A program made the translations under genes and the position numbers. A stretch of DNA of 64,000 bases from Anaeramoeba ignava. Taxonomy: Eukaryota; Metamonada; Anaeramoebidae. Positions 14,101 to 24,422 of this stretch are shown piece after piece. The notes below the pieces were generated by a model. It was given only the letters and a program-made list of their open reading frames with translations, was not told the DNA's origin and searched no databases. The stretch spans positions 1 through 64,000 of the forward strand of contig JAPDFW010000012.1 in assembly GCA_028826165.1 (NCBI GenBank). Reading direction: 5' to 3'. The first letter of the stretch is position 1, and each line of letters begins with the position of its first letter.

Positions 14101-14785
14101 AAAATCAAATGAAAAATCAAATGAAAAATCAAATCAAAAATCAAATCAAAAATCAATGAATATTGAAAAAAAAATTGAATCATCTCGCTTTTCAATCAAA
14201 ACTGTAGATATTGAAGAAATAAAAGAAACAAGCTCGTTTAATAATAGTCAAAACTATTTATTTTCTTCAACTCACTATTCTATTATTAATACTCTTCCAT
14301 TTGGATTAACACCAAAAGATCTTAAAAAAATCACAAAAAATCAATTATTTTTCGTTCCAAATTTATTACATTGGAATAAAATTGTTTCAAATGAAGAAAG
14401 TGAAGATGAAAGTAATTCTGAATTTGATGAAAATGAAAATAATGAAAATGAAATTAATGAAGATGAAAATGAAATTAATGAAGATGAAGATGAAGATGAA
14501 AGTGAAAATGAAAGTGAAAATGAAATTGAAATTGATGATGAAATTGAAATTGATGATGAAATTGATGAAAAATATTTTAAAACTCCTAAAAAGATTGATC
14601 AACAAAAATTTACTCAAATTATTTCAAAAAATGTATTTCAATCAGATTCTTTTCAAGATTTTCAAAATCAGAAAAAAAATTATAATATTCAAAGAATTAA
14701 ACCAAAAGAAGATTTTTTTTATCGATGGTATTCTATTGTTGTTTCTGAAAATTATAAACAAGAAAATAGAGATAAAATTAATTGA
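8123..14785 (+). CDS. SIN3: SIN3 transcriptional corepressor scaffold (six exons)
   Basis: Exons are 8123-8438, 9525-10404, 10484-11648, 12087-12354, 12430-12699 and 12769-14785; every junction is GT-AG and phase-compatible. Residues 1-400 are Q/N/P-rich. Three paired amphipathic helix domains follow: PAH1 at about 418-482 (AVSFLKIVQERF...FLSIM...LFSRHPDLIEHFNDFIP), PAH2 at about 496-560 and a weaker PAH3 at about 696-760. From residue 788 comes the HDAC-interaction/Sin3_corepress segment (NNKWVSIPRGSEDYS, CEEERYEMDMLIELN, ALPILLRRLRLRD). The C-terminal Sin3 domain holds FGGKYYYYFFRKL and AYKYLSIDKIIGSL. Sin3 binds DNA-bound repressors through PAH domains and recruits class I histone deacetylase in the nucleus. 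The (AATGAA)n coding tract at 13140-13440 has two extra A residues (about 13166 and 13243), so frames before and after differ. Exon 5 could instead begin at 12442. Confidence 0.9.
8560..9490 (+). repeat. 12-bp tandem repeat (AATTTATAATTA) filling SIN3 intron 1
   Basis: SIN3 intron 1 runs 8439-9524. Most of it is a 12-bp unit one base away from the unit of the 4.1-7.2 kb block. A 25-30 bp non-repeat phrase (starting TATCACAAACAAAACCCAAT) occurs twice, near 8548 and 8842. This suggests that part of the array was itself duplicated. Confidence 0.85.
11649..12086 (+). repeat. SIN3 intron 3, CATTTATAAAATTAAAATT repeats
   Basis: The 438-bp intron starts GTAAATTAAA and ends CTTCTTAAAG. It consists of iterated AATTAAAATT and CATTTATAAAATT blocks. 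The same composite unit recurs in the RBM28 upstream region (46.2-47.2 kb) and in intron 1 of the first CCCH-PARP gene (56.9-57.9 kb). Confidence 0.85.
13140..13500 (+). repeat. coding (AATGAA)n hexanucleotide repeat in SIN3 exon 6
   Basis: The tract encodes alternating Asn-Glu, then Asn-Gln and Asn-Ile. Two units have an extra A (TCAAAATG at about 13166 and CCAAAATG at about 13243), shifting the natural Asn-Glu frame by +1 each time. The antisense open frames over this tract (H/F and I/F repeats) are shadows. Confidence 0.85.
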
Positions 14786-14974
14786 TTAAAAAATTCAGAT
14801 GCAAAAAGAACAAAATTTATCTTTTCTTTTTTTTTTTTTTTTACTTTTTGATTTTTAGATTTTTGTTTTTTGTTTTTTCTTTTAGAAATGATTTGAAGTT
14901 TTTTTTTTTTAATAAAGAAAATAATAAAGAAAATAATTTTTAATTTTTAATTTTTAATTTTTAATTTTTAATTT
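14786..14974. other. spacer between the convergent SIN3 and actin-related genes
   Basis: T-rich and A-rich tracts and five TTTTTAATT units lie between two convergent stop codons. The region probably holds both 3' UTRs. No other feature is seen. Confidence 0.6.
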
Positions 14975-16270
14975 TTAAAAAAGGTTTTTCTTTTTCAAAA
15001 TTGATTTTCCAAATTCTTCATATTCTTTAATTGAAAAACTTAATTTTTCAAAAATAGGAGAACCACAAAATAAAGCAGTTCCTTTCCAAGGAGAAATAGA
15101 AGGAGAATCTTGAATAGAAATATGAGTTGAGTTTAAATTCAATTCCAAATAATTTTTTTGAACATTTTCATTTTGATTTTGATTTTGATTTTCATTTTCA
15201 TTTGAATTTTCATTTGAATTTTCATTTGAATTTTCATTTTCATTTGGAATGCTTTTAAAATATGAAGGAATTGAATCAAAAAATACTGAAAATTCCTTTA
15301 CAAATCTTCTTTTTAAACCAGGAAATTGAGCAGTTGAACCACAAATAAGAATTTCTTTCAATAAATCTTTTCTCATATAAATTGGGGTTTTTTTAAGAGA
15401 TTCCCAAATAAGTTGATGAATTCCAAAAGTATCAAAACCAATAATATTAGGATCAAAAAGGGGTTCAACACATCTAAATCTCTGGTTGCCAATAGTGATA
15501 ATCTGTCCATCTGGAAGTTCATAATTAATATCATACAAAGAAGAATTTTTTGCCAGTTCAAGTTCTTTTTCAAGATCGAAAACAACAAGTCCAGTTTTTT
15601 CTTTGAGATCAGAAACAATTTCCATTTCTGCGCTTGTTGAGAAACAGTATCCGTTTTCAGTCAAAAGTCTGTTGAAATAGTTTGTCAAATCAAAACCGCC
15701 AAAAGGCAGATTTGTTACTGATTTTTCAACCACTTTTCCGTTATAAATTGGAATACAATGTGTTTTTTTATATCCAATTTCTAAAACAATTCCAGTTGTT
15801 TTGCCTGCATAAACCATTTCCATTTGTGAAGAAAGAAAACCGCCAACGATTGGAATTGAGAATTGTTCAAATAGATTTTCAACGAGTGTGAGATAACTTG
15901 ATTTTTGGAAAATGGGAGAAAAAGTGAAAAAAAACGAATAATTTTCAGCTTCAATTTCAAGTTTTTTGGATAGAATAAAATAAATAAATGAGTTCATTAA
16001 GTCCCAATCTTGAATTGAACCATTTTGTATTAGATCTTCAAATCTGTAGTTTCCAATTGAAGAAAACACAAAATCACTTGAAAATTGTTCTTCTTTACTC
16101 ATTATATCTTTGAATAAGTTGTGAAATATTGGTTTGTTTTTTCTTGTTGGAATGTTAAATTTTGGTGTTTCTTGTAGAGAAAATCCTATTCTTGTACTTC
16201 TTGTTCCAAAATCTACTATTATTTGTTGTTCTTCAAGTGGTGGATCAAATTCAAAATATTCTGTTGTCAT
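14975..16270 (-). CDS. divergent actin-related protein (ARP), 431 aa
   Basis: A single exon of 431 residues. Actin-fold signatures are present in order: phosphate-loop-1 equivalent VDFGTRSTRIGF (residues about 19-30), phosphate-loop-2 equivalent LEIGYKKTHCIPIYNG (about 163-178), LPFGGFDLTNYF, and the well-conserved LPDGQIITIGNQRFRCVEPLFDP region near 253-275 (split here: LPDGQIITIGNQRF, then RCVEPLF). ILICGSTAQFPGL follows, then WKGTALFCG near the C-terminus. Both nucleotide loops lack the usual G-S-G and D-G-D residues, so normal ATP hydrolysis is doubtful. A low-complexity N/E/Q/S insert of about 30 residues (plus-strand 15170-15245) sits after the FPGL region. ARPs of this kind work in chromatin remodellers or dynactin, but I cannot assign the subfamily. 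It converges with SIN3. Confidence 0.85.
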   Translation of the reverse strand: MTTEYFEFDPPLEEQQIIVDFGTRSTRIGFSLQETPKFNIPTRKNKPIFHNLFKDIMSKEEQFSSDFVFSSIGNYRFEDLIQNGSIQDWDLMNSFIYFILSKKLEIEAENYSFFFTFSPIFQKSSYLTLVENLFEQFSIPIVGGFLSSQMEMVYAGKTTGIVLEIGYKKTHCIPIYNGKVVEKSVTNLPFGGFDLTNYFNRLLTENGYCFSTSAEMEIVSDLKEKTGLVVFDLEKELELAKNSSLYDINYELPDGQIITIGNQRFRCVEPLFDPNIIGFDTFGIHQLIWESLKKTPIYMRKDLLKEILICGSTAQFPGLKRRFVKEFSVFFDSIPSYFKSIPNENENSNENSNENSNENENQNQNQNENVQKNYLELNLNSTHISIQDSPSISPWKGTALFCGSPIFEKLSFSIKEYEEFGKSILKKKNLF

Positions 16271-16369
16271 TTAGAATTTTTTATTTAAAAAGAAAAAAAT
16301 GAAAAAAATAAAAATAAAAATGAGAAAAAAATAAAAATATTTTTTTTTTGCTTTTTCTTTCCAATTCAT

Positions 16370-18690
16370 TTTCAATTCAATATTTAATTCATTTTCAATC
16401 TTAATTCAATTCAATTCAATTTCAATTCAATCTTAATTCAATCTTAATTCAAATCAATCTTAATTCAAATCAATTCAATATTTAATTCAATCTTAATTCA
16501 ATCTTAATTCAATCTTAATTTAATCTTAATTTAATCTTAATTTAATTCAATCTTAATTTAATCTTAATTTAATCTTAATTTAATCTTAATTTAATTCAAT
16601 CTTAATTTAATTTAATTCAATCTTAATTTAATCTTAATTTAATCTTAATTTAATTCAATCTTAATTTAATTTAATTCAATCTTAATTCAATCTAATTCAA
16701 TATTTAATTCAATCTTAATTTAATCTAAATCTTAATTTAATCTTAATTTAATCTAATTCATTTTCAATCTTAATTTAATCTTAATCTTCTTAATTTAATC
16801 TTAATTCAATCTTAATTCAATCTTAATTCATTTTCAATCTACCCAATTTTAATCTTAATTTAATCTTAATTTTTAAATTCAATTCAATTAATTTAATTTC
16901 AATTTTCAATTTAATTAATTTCAATTTTAATTTAATCTTAATTTAATTTCAATTTAATTCAATTCATTTTTAATTTCAATCTTAATTTTTTAATTTAATT
17001 CAATTTTAATTTGAATTCAATTTTAATTTAATTTAATTTAATTTAATTTAATTTCATTTTCAATTTAATCTTAATTTTAATTTTAATTTCAATATTTAAT
17101 TCATTTCAATTTGATTTCAAATCTTAATTTAATTTCAATTTACCCAAATTTAATTTAATTTAATTTTAATCTTAATTTTAATTTAATTTCAATTTAATTT
17201 AATTTTAATTTAATCTTAATTTAATTTTAATTTTAATTTAATTTAATTTCAATCTTAATTTAATTTCTTATTTATTTTAAAACAATCTTAATTCAATTTT
17301 AATCTTAATTTAATTCAATCTTAATTTTATAATCTTAATTTAATTCATTTTCAATCTTAATTTAATCTAATATTTTTCAATTTCAATCTTAATTTTAATC
17401 TTAAATTTTATTTAATTTTAATCTTAATTTCAATTCCAATTCAATATTTAATTCATTTTCAATCTTAATTTAATCTTAATTTAATTTCAATTCATTTTAA
17501 TTTCAATCTTAATTTGATTTAATTCAATTTCAATTCATTCCTAATTTAATTTAATTCAATTTCAATTTAATCTTAATTTAATTCAATTTCAATCTCAATT
17601 TAATTTAATTCAATCTTAATTTAATTCATTTTCAATCTTAATTTAATCTAATATTATTTCAATTCAATCTTAATTTAATTCAATCTTAATTTAATCTTAA
17701 TCTAATTTAATTTTCACCTTAATTTTCAATTTTATTTCATTCAATTTAATCTTAATTTAATCTTAATTTAATTCAATCTTAATTTAATCTTATTTCAATT
17801 TAATCTTAATTTAATTCAATTTAATCTTAATTTAATTCAATTTAATTCAATTTAATTCAATCTTAATTTAATCTTAATTTAATTCAATTCAATCTAATTC
17901 AATCTTAATTCAAATCAATTCAATATTTAATTCAATTCAATTCAATCTCAATTCAATCTTAATTTAATTTAATCTTAATTTAATTTAATCTAATTCATTT
18001 TCAATCTTAATTTAATCTTAATTCAATTCAATCTTAATTTAATTCAATCTTAATTCAAATCAATCTTAATTCAAATCAATTCAATTCAATTCAATTCAAT
18101 TCAATCTTAATTTAATTCAATCTTAATTTAATCTTAATTTAATCTTAATTTAATCTTAATTTAATTTAATCTAATTCATTTTCAATCTTAATTTAATCTT
18201 AATTTAATTCAATCTTAATTTAATTTAATTCAATCTTAATTTAATCTTAATTTAATCTAATTCAATTTCAATTCAATTCAATTCAATTCAATTTAATTCA
18301 ATCTTAATTCAATCTAATTTCAATTTCAATTCAATCTTAATTTAATCTTAATTTAATTCAATTCAATTCAATTTAATTCAATCTTAATTCAATTCAAATA
18401 ATTCATTTTCAATCTTAATTCAATTCAATTCATTTTCAATTCAATCTTAATTTAATCTTAATTTAATTTAATCTAATTCATTTTCAATCTTAATTTAATC
18501 TTAATCTAATTCAATCTTAATTTCAATTTAATTCATTTTCAATCTTAATTTAATTCAATTCAATTCCAATTCAATCTTAATTCAATCTTAATTTAATCTT
18601 AATTTAATTTAATCTAATTCATTTTCAATCTTAATTTAATCTTAATTTAATTTAATTCATTTTCAATTTAATTCATTTCAAATTTTAAAT
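16370..18690. repeat. 2.3 kb degenerate satellite of TCTTAATTTAAT / TTCAATTCAA units
   Basis: Irregular arrays of AATCTTAATTTAATTCAA-like units run between the start of the actin-related gene and the 3' end of the Ro60 gene. The 5' flank of the actin-related gene (16271-16370) has a TTTTTTTGCTTTTTC tract near 16339. No coding frame is supported. Confidence 0.85.
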
Positions 18691-18702
18691 TCATTCTCAA
18701 AA

Positions 18703-21144
18703 TCAAATTAATCCTAAAACAAAGCTTTGAATAATAGCAGGAGCTTCAGAATCAAATCCAACAACATCAAGCATATATGGATCATCAGGATCAGCAATAG
18801 TAAAATCAGTGGCAGTAAATCCAATAACAACCATACGAGCATCAGGAATTCTCATCTCTTTTCTATATTGCTTCAAGGCTTTTACAGGATGAACTGAACC
18901 CAAAGTTGCTTCACAATCAGTCAAAATAACAAAAACATCAACAGGAATTTTTTTTTCTAAAGCATATTGGATAGGCAAAGAGCAATTTGTTGATCCAAAT
19001 TTAAATTGTTTAAACCCTTCAATTACTTCAAGAAGATTCTTGTTTTTTTTCAAATGATTTGCAGATTGTAACCTTCCCGAAAATGCATAAAGATGAGTTT
19101 CCTTCTCAATCGAAGTGATCACAGCAGACATTGCAGCAGCTCCATCTCTTGCCGTAAGTATGCCATTACTAGACATGACGTGCCAGTCCATTGAGCTGCT
19201 GACATCAACAGAAACAAACCAACGTTTGCCTGTTGGCTCTAATGTGTCGTATGAAAGAATATATGCTTTCTCCAAAGCTGACACTATTTTTTCAACAGGA
19301 TTCCAAGTTAACTTCCCCTTTATTCCTTTTCCTTTTTCATATGTTTTCAAAGCAACAAGGATATTATAAGGGTGGATCCTTGCAGCCTTTAGAATGTCAC
19401 CATTCGTTAGTTTTGATTCTATGTCTTGGATTATTGATGAGTTGTGTCCAATCACACCAATACTGGTTAGTTTTCCTAAATTCCTAATCATCGCCATTAT
19501 CGGCATTTTTTCAAGTAAAGCCTCCCAAACTCTTGTGGAATTGAGATATCTTGTTGGTATATGCTCGCGAACAAGTCCGTAATCGTGGATTAGATTTATA
19601 AGCGAACTCTCTCCACTTGGACTCTTCGCTAGTTCTACAGCCTTGAGAAAACTGTGAACTTTGAGCGTTTCTTCAGTTAAATCCCCTTCATAATCTATTT
19701 GGAATTTCTTTTTTCTCTTTTGCTTTTTTTCTTTTTCTTGTTCAATCCTTTGGCGGATTTCGGTTGTAATAATAAAAGGGTTTTCTGTTGTTGTTTCTAA
19801 AGGATTTAAACTAATCTCGTTTTTTTCGTCTTTTTGTTTTTTTGCTTTTTGTCTTTTATTTTGTTGAATTTCTGTTGGATTTTTTAAAGCATTTTCCTTT
19901 CTACTTTCCATATCATTTTTTTTTATCAATTCCAAAAGTTTTTCTGATTTTTTTTTTGTTGATTTTTGTGTTATTTTTAAAGAAGGTAATTGAGGTGTTT
20001 TTTTTTGCTGAGAATTGAGAACAATTTCATTAATTTTGATTTCTCCATTTTTTTGTTGTTTGTCAAAGATCCATTTATCAACATTTGCGAGAGAAGATTT
20101 CCCAAGAGAAATATACTGGAGAATAAGTTGGATAGCTTGAACTGGAGATTTTGGATGAGAAAGATTTAACACATCACAATGGGACCATCCTTCTCTTTTT
20201 TGATACTTAGTGACCAAATACGCCAATTTCAAGGGGTCTTTTGCCTGTGTGTACCAGCGTGATATTCCGACTCTATGCATTCGACCCCATCCTTTTGATC
20301 CTTTAATTGTTTTTGATATTTCTTTAGTAAATTGAATAAACTTGAAAAAATGTGTTCCAGTTCTACAAACACGAGGAAATACTTTATAAGCCAATTTGGC
20401 AATTTCGCGATTTTTTCTGTCTTGTAAACGTGCGCATATCGCAAGTGCGTAAATTGCTGGATCTTGTTTTGCTACTTTTCCAAGTTCTGAGAATTGCAAT
20501 ATTGTTTTTATCACTTGTTTTCCATATCCTTTACTAATTAAATCAATTACACTTTTTGCATTTTCCATTTTGATTGTTTTTGCTGATGAATAGTAGCTTC
20601 CTCCTTCATATCCCATGCATAGAAATCTTCTTAATCTTATTACTGCATTAACTCTCTTTACTATTTTTTCCCCATTGTTTTGTATTGGTTTTATTTCTCC
20701 ATAAAATTCTTCTTCTTCTTTTTCTTTTTCTTTTTCTTCTCTTTTTGTTATTTTTTCTTCTCCAAATGTTTTTTTTACATAATGTTTTTCTTTTTGTTCT
20801 TGTTTTTTTTCTTTTTCTGTTTGTTTTTTCTGTTTTTTTTTCTCTTCATATTCTTTTTTTTCTTGTTTTGGATTAAATATTTGATTTTCATTTTCAAAGA
20901 AAAAATAATTTTGATTTTGATTTTCATTTTCATTTTGATTTTCATTTTCATTTTCATTTTCATTTTGATTTTCATTTTGATTTATATTTTCATTTTGATT
21001 CTCATTTATATTTTCAATTTGATTTTCATTTATATTTATATTTTGATTTTGATTTATATTTTGATTTTGATTTTCATTTTGATTTATATTTTCATTTTGA
21101 TTCTCATTTATATTTTCATTTTGATTTATATTTTGATTTGACAT
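18703..21144 (-). CDS. Ro60-like protein: TROVE plus von Willebrand A domain, 813 aa
   Basis: A single exon. Residues 1-80 are N/Q/E repeats and 90-150 a charged K/E segment. The TROVE domain follows from about 150: GEKIVKRVNAVIRLRRFLCM, DPAIYALAICARLQD, CRTGTHFFKFI, KGWGRMHRVGISRWY. A Lys/Glu-rich insert of roughly 100 residues (about 385-485) interrupts the HEAT-like ring, which then resumes (IPTRYLNSTRVWEALL, MPIMAMIRNLGKLTSIGV). The C-terminal vWA domain has a full MIDAS: DVSSS (DxSxS), the threonine in FGSTNCSLP, and the aspartate in LTDCEATLG. Ro60 proteins bind Y RNAs and the 3' ends of misfolded small RNAs for RNA quality control. No Y-RNA-like gene is recognisable nearby. The family is clear; the insert is unusual. 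Confidence 0.95.
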   Translation of the reverse strand: MSNQNINQNENINENQNENINQNENQNQNINQNQNININENQIENINENQNENINQNENQNENENENENQNENENQNQNYFFFENENQIFNPKQEKKEYEEKKKQKKQTEKEKKQEQKEKHYVKKTFGEEKITKREEKEKEKEEEEFYGEIKPIQNNGEKIVKRVNAVIRLRRFLCMGYEGGSYYSSAKTIKMENAKSVIDLISKGYGKQVIKTILQFSELGKVAKQDPAIYALAICARLQDRKNREIAKLAYKVFPRVCRTGTHFFKFIQFTKEISKTIKGSKGWGRMHRVGISRWYTQAKDPLKLAYLVTKYQKREGWSHCDVLNLSHPKSPVQAIQLILQYISLGKSSLANVDKWIFDKQQKNGEIKINEIVLNSQQKKTPQLPSLKITQKSTKKKSEKLLELIKKNDMESRKENALKNPTEIQQNKRQKAKKQKDEKNEISLNPLETTTENPFIITTEIRQRIEQEKEKKQKRKKKFQIDYEGDLTEETLKVHSFLKAVELAKSPSGESSLINLIHDYGLVREHIPTRYLNSTRVWEALLEKMPIMAMIRNLGKLTSIGVIGHNSSIIQDIESKLTNGDILKAARIHPYNILVALKTYEKGKGIKGKLTWNPVEKIVSALEKAYILSYDTLEPTGKRWFVSVDVSSSMDWHVMSSNGILTARDGAAAMSAVITSIEKETHLYAFSGRLQSANHLKKNKNLLEVIEGFKQFKFGSTNCSLPIQYALEKKIPVDVFVILTDCEATLGSVHPVKALKQYRKEMRIPDARMVVIGFTATDFTIADPDDPYMLDVVGFDSEAPAIIQSFVLGLI

Positions 21145-21705
21145 ATTTTTGTGTGTAATTTTGTTTTTGTTTTTTGTAATTATTTTGATATTTAAAAAAA
21201 AATGAAAGAAAAAAAAATGAAAAAAATTTTTTTAAAATTTTTTTTAAAAAACAAATAACGTCATTATTACGTTTGTTAAAGATTTCCAATTTATAAAAAC
21301 AAAAAAAAAGGAATTTTAATTTATATTTAGATTAAATTTTAAAGATCTATTTTATAATTTCTAATTTGTTTTAATTTATATTTAGATTAAATTTTAAAGA
21401 TCTATTTTATAATTTATAATTTGATTTAATTTCTAATTTGATTTAAATTTTAAAGATCTATTTTATAATTTATAATTTGATTTAAATTGTTTTAAATTGT
21501 TTTAAATTGTTTTAAATTGTTTTAAATTGTGTTCCTAATTTTCTTTTCTTTTTCTCAAATTTGGATCAACTAAAAAAAAAAAAAGAAAAGAAATTGAAAA
21601 ATTTTTTTAAAAGAATCAAAAATTAAAAGCATTAATAATACAATAAAATATATAAAAATAATCAAAAAAAAATAATTACCAAAGTATTTCTTTTAGTCAA
21701 TTTTG

Positions 21706-21736
<31 letters not shown>

Positions 21737-21906
21737 TTAGAAGGAAAATTCAGGAAAGGAAAAGAAAAAAAAAAGCAAGAATAAAAACTTCATCATCAAT
21801 AAAGAGATCAGCAAACATCAAAGAGAGAAAGAAAAGGTTTGAATAAAATTAAAACGGTAAAAGAAAGTTAAAACGGAAAAAGAAATAAAACGATCTAAAA
21901 AAAGGA
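21145..21906. other. spacer between Ro60 start and SART1 stop, with short repeats and an ACGT near-palindrome
   Basis: There is no gene in this 762-bp stretch. It holds a near-palindrome with two ACGT cores at 21250-21277, about 110 bp upstream of the Ro60 start. It also has three copies of an AAAGATCTATTTTATAATTT phrase (21340-21470), five or six TTTTAAATTG units (21485-21528) and a TTTTG run at 21703-21735. Confidence 0.6.
21250..21277. promoter_or_regulatory. ACGT-containing near-palindrome upstream of Ro60
   Basis: The sequence has the form AACAAA-tAACGTcattattACGT-TTGTT. Read on the minus strand it contains TGACGT, the half-site of CRE/ATF-type bZIP factors. It is one of the few G/C-containing stretches in this spacer. 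A regulatory role is inferred only from position and symmetry. Confidence 0.3.
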
Positions 21907-24358
21907 TCAATTAAAATTCTTTGATTTTTTTTTTCTTTTTTTTCTTGATCTATCATTCTTAAGTCTCAAAGTATCTTGAGAATCCGTTTGACCACCTTGA
22001 ATTGTAATAAAAGCCTCGCCTGTTTGCCTTTGTTGGTCCTTCAGAAGCTTTAAAGAATGAAGAGGAGTATCATTACTTTCCATTGATTTGATTTTCTTTT
22101 CTCTTTCAAATTTAGCCATAAGTTTATCCTGTTTACGAGCACCTGGTTTTTTCCCGTGGAAAATTCTTGCTATATATTTATAAGCATCTTTTGTGTTTAA
22201 TTCCTGACCAAAGTCATTAATATACTTCAAAATAATGGGGTTCAATTTTAATTCTTTTTCTGGATTTTGATCTTTTGAATTGAATCGATCACCGCGATTT
22301 CTATCACGGTAACTACTGTGACCTCTCTGGCTATTGCGTGCGTTTTGTTGCTCTATCTTCTCTTTCATTTTCTTATCCATCCAATGCTCTTGGTCCTTCG
22401 GTTTGGGTTTAATGTCGCCACGTTTGCGCAAAAATGCAACTGCTCCTGCCATCCCTTTTCCTACAACAGGCTCTTCATTTATCCCTTCGGCGCTTTCTTC
22501 TTTTATCTGTGCATCACTCCCTTCTGTTGTCCATGACTCTTTTGATGTTCTTGTTTTTTTATCTTGTTTATTCTCCCTTTTTTTTTTCTTTGTTTCTTCT
22601 TCTTCTTTTGTTTTTTCTTTTCCATTTTCAATACTTTTTTCTGTTTCTCTTGACTTGTAGTTTTGTTTCTTCTTTCTTTCTCGCGAAGATTCATGTCTCG
22701 CTTTTTTTGTTTTCTGTTTGTTTTCTTCTTCTTCTTTTTCTTTTTCTTTTTCTTTTTCTTCTTTCTTTTTCTTTTTCTTTTTTTTCCGTTTTTTTTTTAA
22801 CATTAAAAATTGAAGATTGATCTTCACCTTCAGTTTGGTCATTAAATTCATGAGCAGCAATAAATTCAGTAATTTCTGTGAGAACAATACCATTATTTTT
22901 TTGTAAATCATCAGAATCATTTTCATTTTCATTTTGATTTTCATTTTGATTTTCATTTGAATTTTTCGATTTTTCAACATATTCTAAAATTTTTTCTGTT
23001 CCTTTCACACTTTCTTTATTCTCAAGATTCCTTTTTGCTCGTGCTAATGAATTCGATACATCTTTCTGGTTCATTTCATCGAAAAACCAGAGACTCTGAT
23101 TGCGTGCTCTTTCCAACGCAAGTTCAAAACGATTCAAAAATTTTGCATTTGATTTTAATTCTTTTTTTTCGTCTTTTTTTTCGCTTGGCAATCCATGATC
23201 ATCAGAAGATTCTGGAACTTGAATATTATCAAGCTCATTGATAAGATCGTCAATTCCTTGCTTTTTGATGTTTGATTTATTCTTCAGTTTTTTTTTTGTT
23301 TTTCTAAATTGGACTTTATTTTGGACAATTTGATTTTTATTCGTTTCCTCATTCAAATTTTGATTAGAAATCACTGATGGATTTTGAATTTTTAAATCAT
23401 GATTTGAATTGAAAGAAAAATTCCGATTTGATTTTTCAATCGGAATATTCCCGTTATTCTGTATTTTCACAGTTGAATTTTTGCCATTCGGTTTTTCATC
23501 CTCGATTGAATATTGAGGAAGAAGAATTTTTTGTTGCTCATCATAAGGATCATAAGCAACTTTCTGGTTCCTTAGCTTCATATTCTTCAAGTCCCTTTCT
23601 CGTTGAAGAACTTCCTCACTTACAAGTTTGACATCACTGTTATTTAATTCGTTTCTATTTTTATCCAATATATTTGTATCTTGCAAAGTTAAAATTGTTT
23701 CTTCTTGATTAATAAGATTGTTTATTCCATGGCCAATCATCATTCCCTTTAAATCTTCATGCGAATAAACTTGATTTTTTTGCCTGTTCAAGTTTTCAAT
23801 AGAAAAATTATAGCTGTCATAATTTTCATCTTGTTCTTCCAACAATTTTGCTTGCATTTCTGCCTTTCTTTTTTCCTCCTCAAGCCGCTCAAGTTCGAGC
23901 TCACGGTTCTTTTGCACCCATTTCAATGTCTCTTCCTCGTTTCTATTTTTTTTATGCACTCTAGATCTTTTTTCTAAATTTGAATGTTCTTCTTTTTTCC
24001 GTTTTTTTTTTTTCTCTTTAATTTGTTGGATTAACGGCTTGTCAAGTTCTAACTTGATAATTTTTTTTGGTTTTTTCTCTTTGTGTTTTTTCCTGTCTTT
24101 GTTTTCCTTTTTCTTATTTTTTTCTTGATTTTTTGATTGATTTGATTGTTGTTCTTTTTCATATTTTTCTTTTGCTTTTTTAAACTCTAAAAGATCAGCT
24201 TCTTTTTGTTCTTTTGCTTTCTTTTCTTCTTCTGTTAAAGTTTGTTGAGCATTTGGTTTTTGTTGTGTGGTTGATTTATTAAGTGGTTTGAGACCTAATT
24301 TTCTTCTAAGTTCATCAGTTTCTTCAATTGATAAAGATTTTTTAAAGTCTGACGACAT
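21907..24358 (-). CDS. SART1: SART1/Snu66, U4/U6.U5 tri-snRNP component (one frame break)
   Basis: The N-terminal part (24358 to about 22790) starts MSSDFKKSLSIEETDELRRKLGLKPL, here cited as SIEETDELRRKLGLKPL. It contains EETLKWVQKNRELE and the family signature HEDLKGMMIGHGINNLINQE followed by ETILTLQDTNIL. The C-terminal part (about 22790 to 21907) has LNTKDAYKYIARIFHGKKPG, NDTPLHSLKLLKDQQRQ and AFITIQGG, matching the SART1 C-terminus. The two halves are in different frames. The switch lies in a poly-Lys/Glu stretch at an A9 run (minus strand GTTAAAAAAAAACGG, near 22790-22800) and needs a -1 shift. No intron fits. Snu66/SART1 recruits the tri-snRNP to the pre-spliceosome in the nucleus. A base-call indel in the A run is the simplest explanation. 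Confidence 0.9.
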
Positions 24359-24422
24359 TTTTAAAAAAGAAAAAAAAATGAAAAAAATGAAAAATGAAAA
24401 ATGAAAAAAAAATATTTATAAA

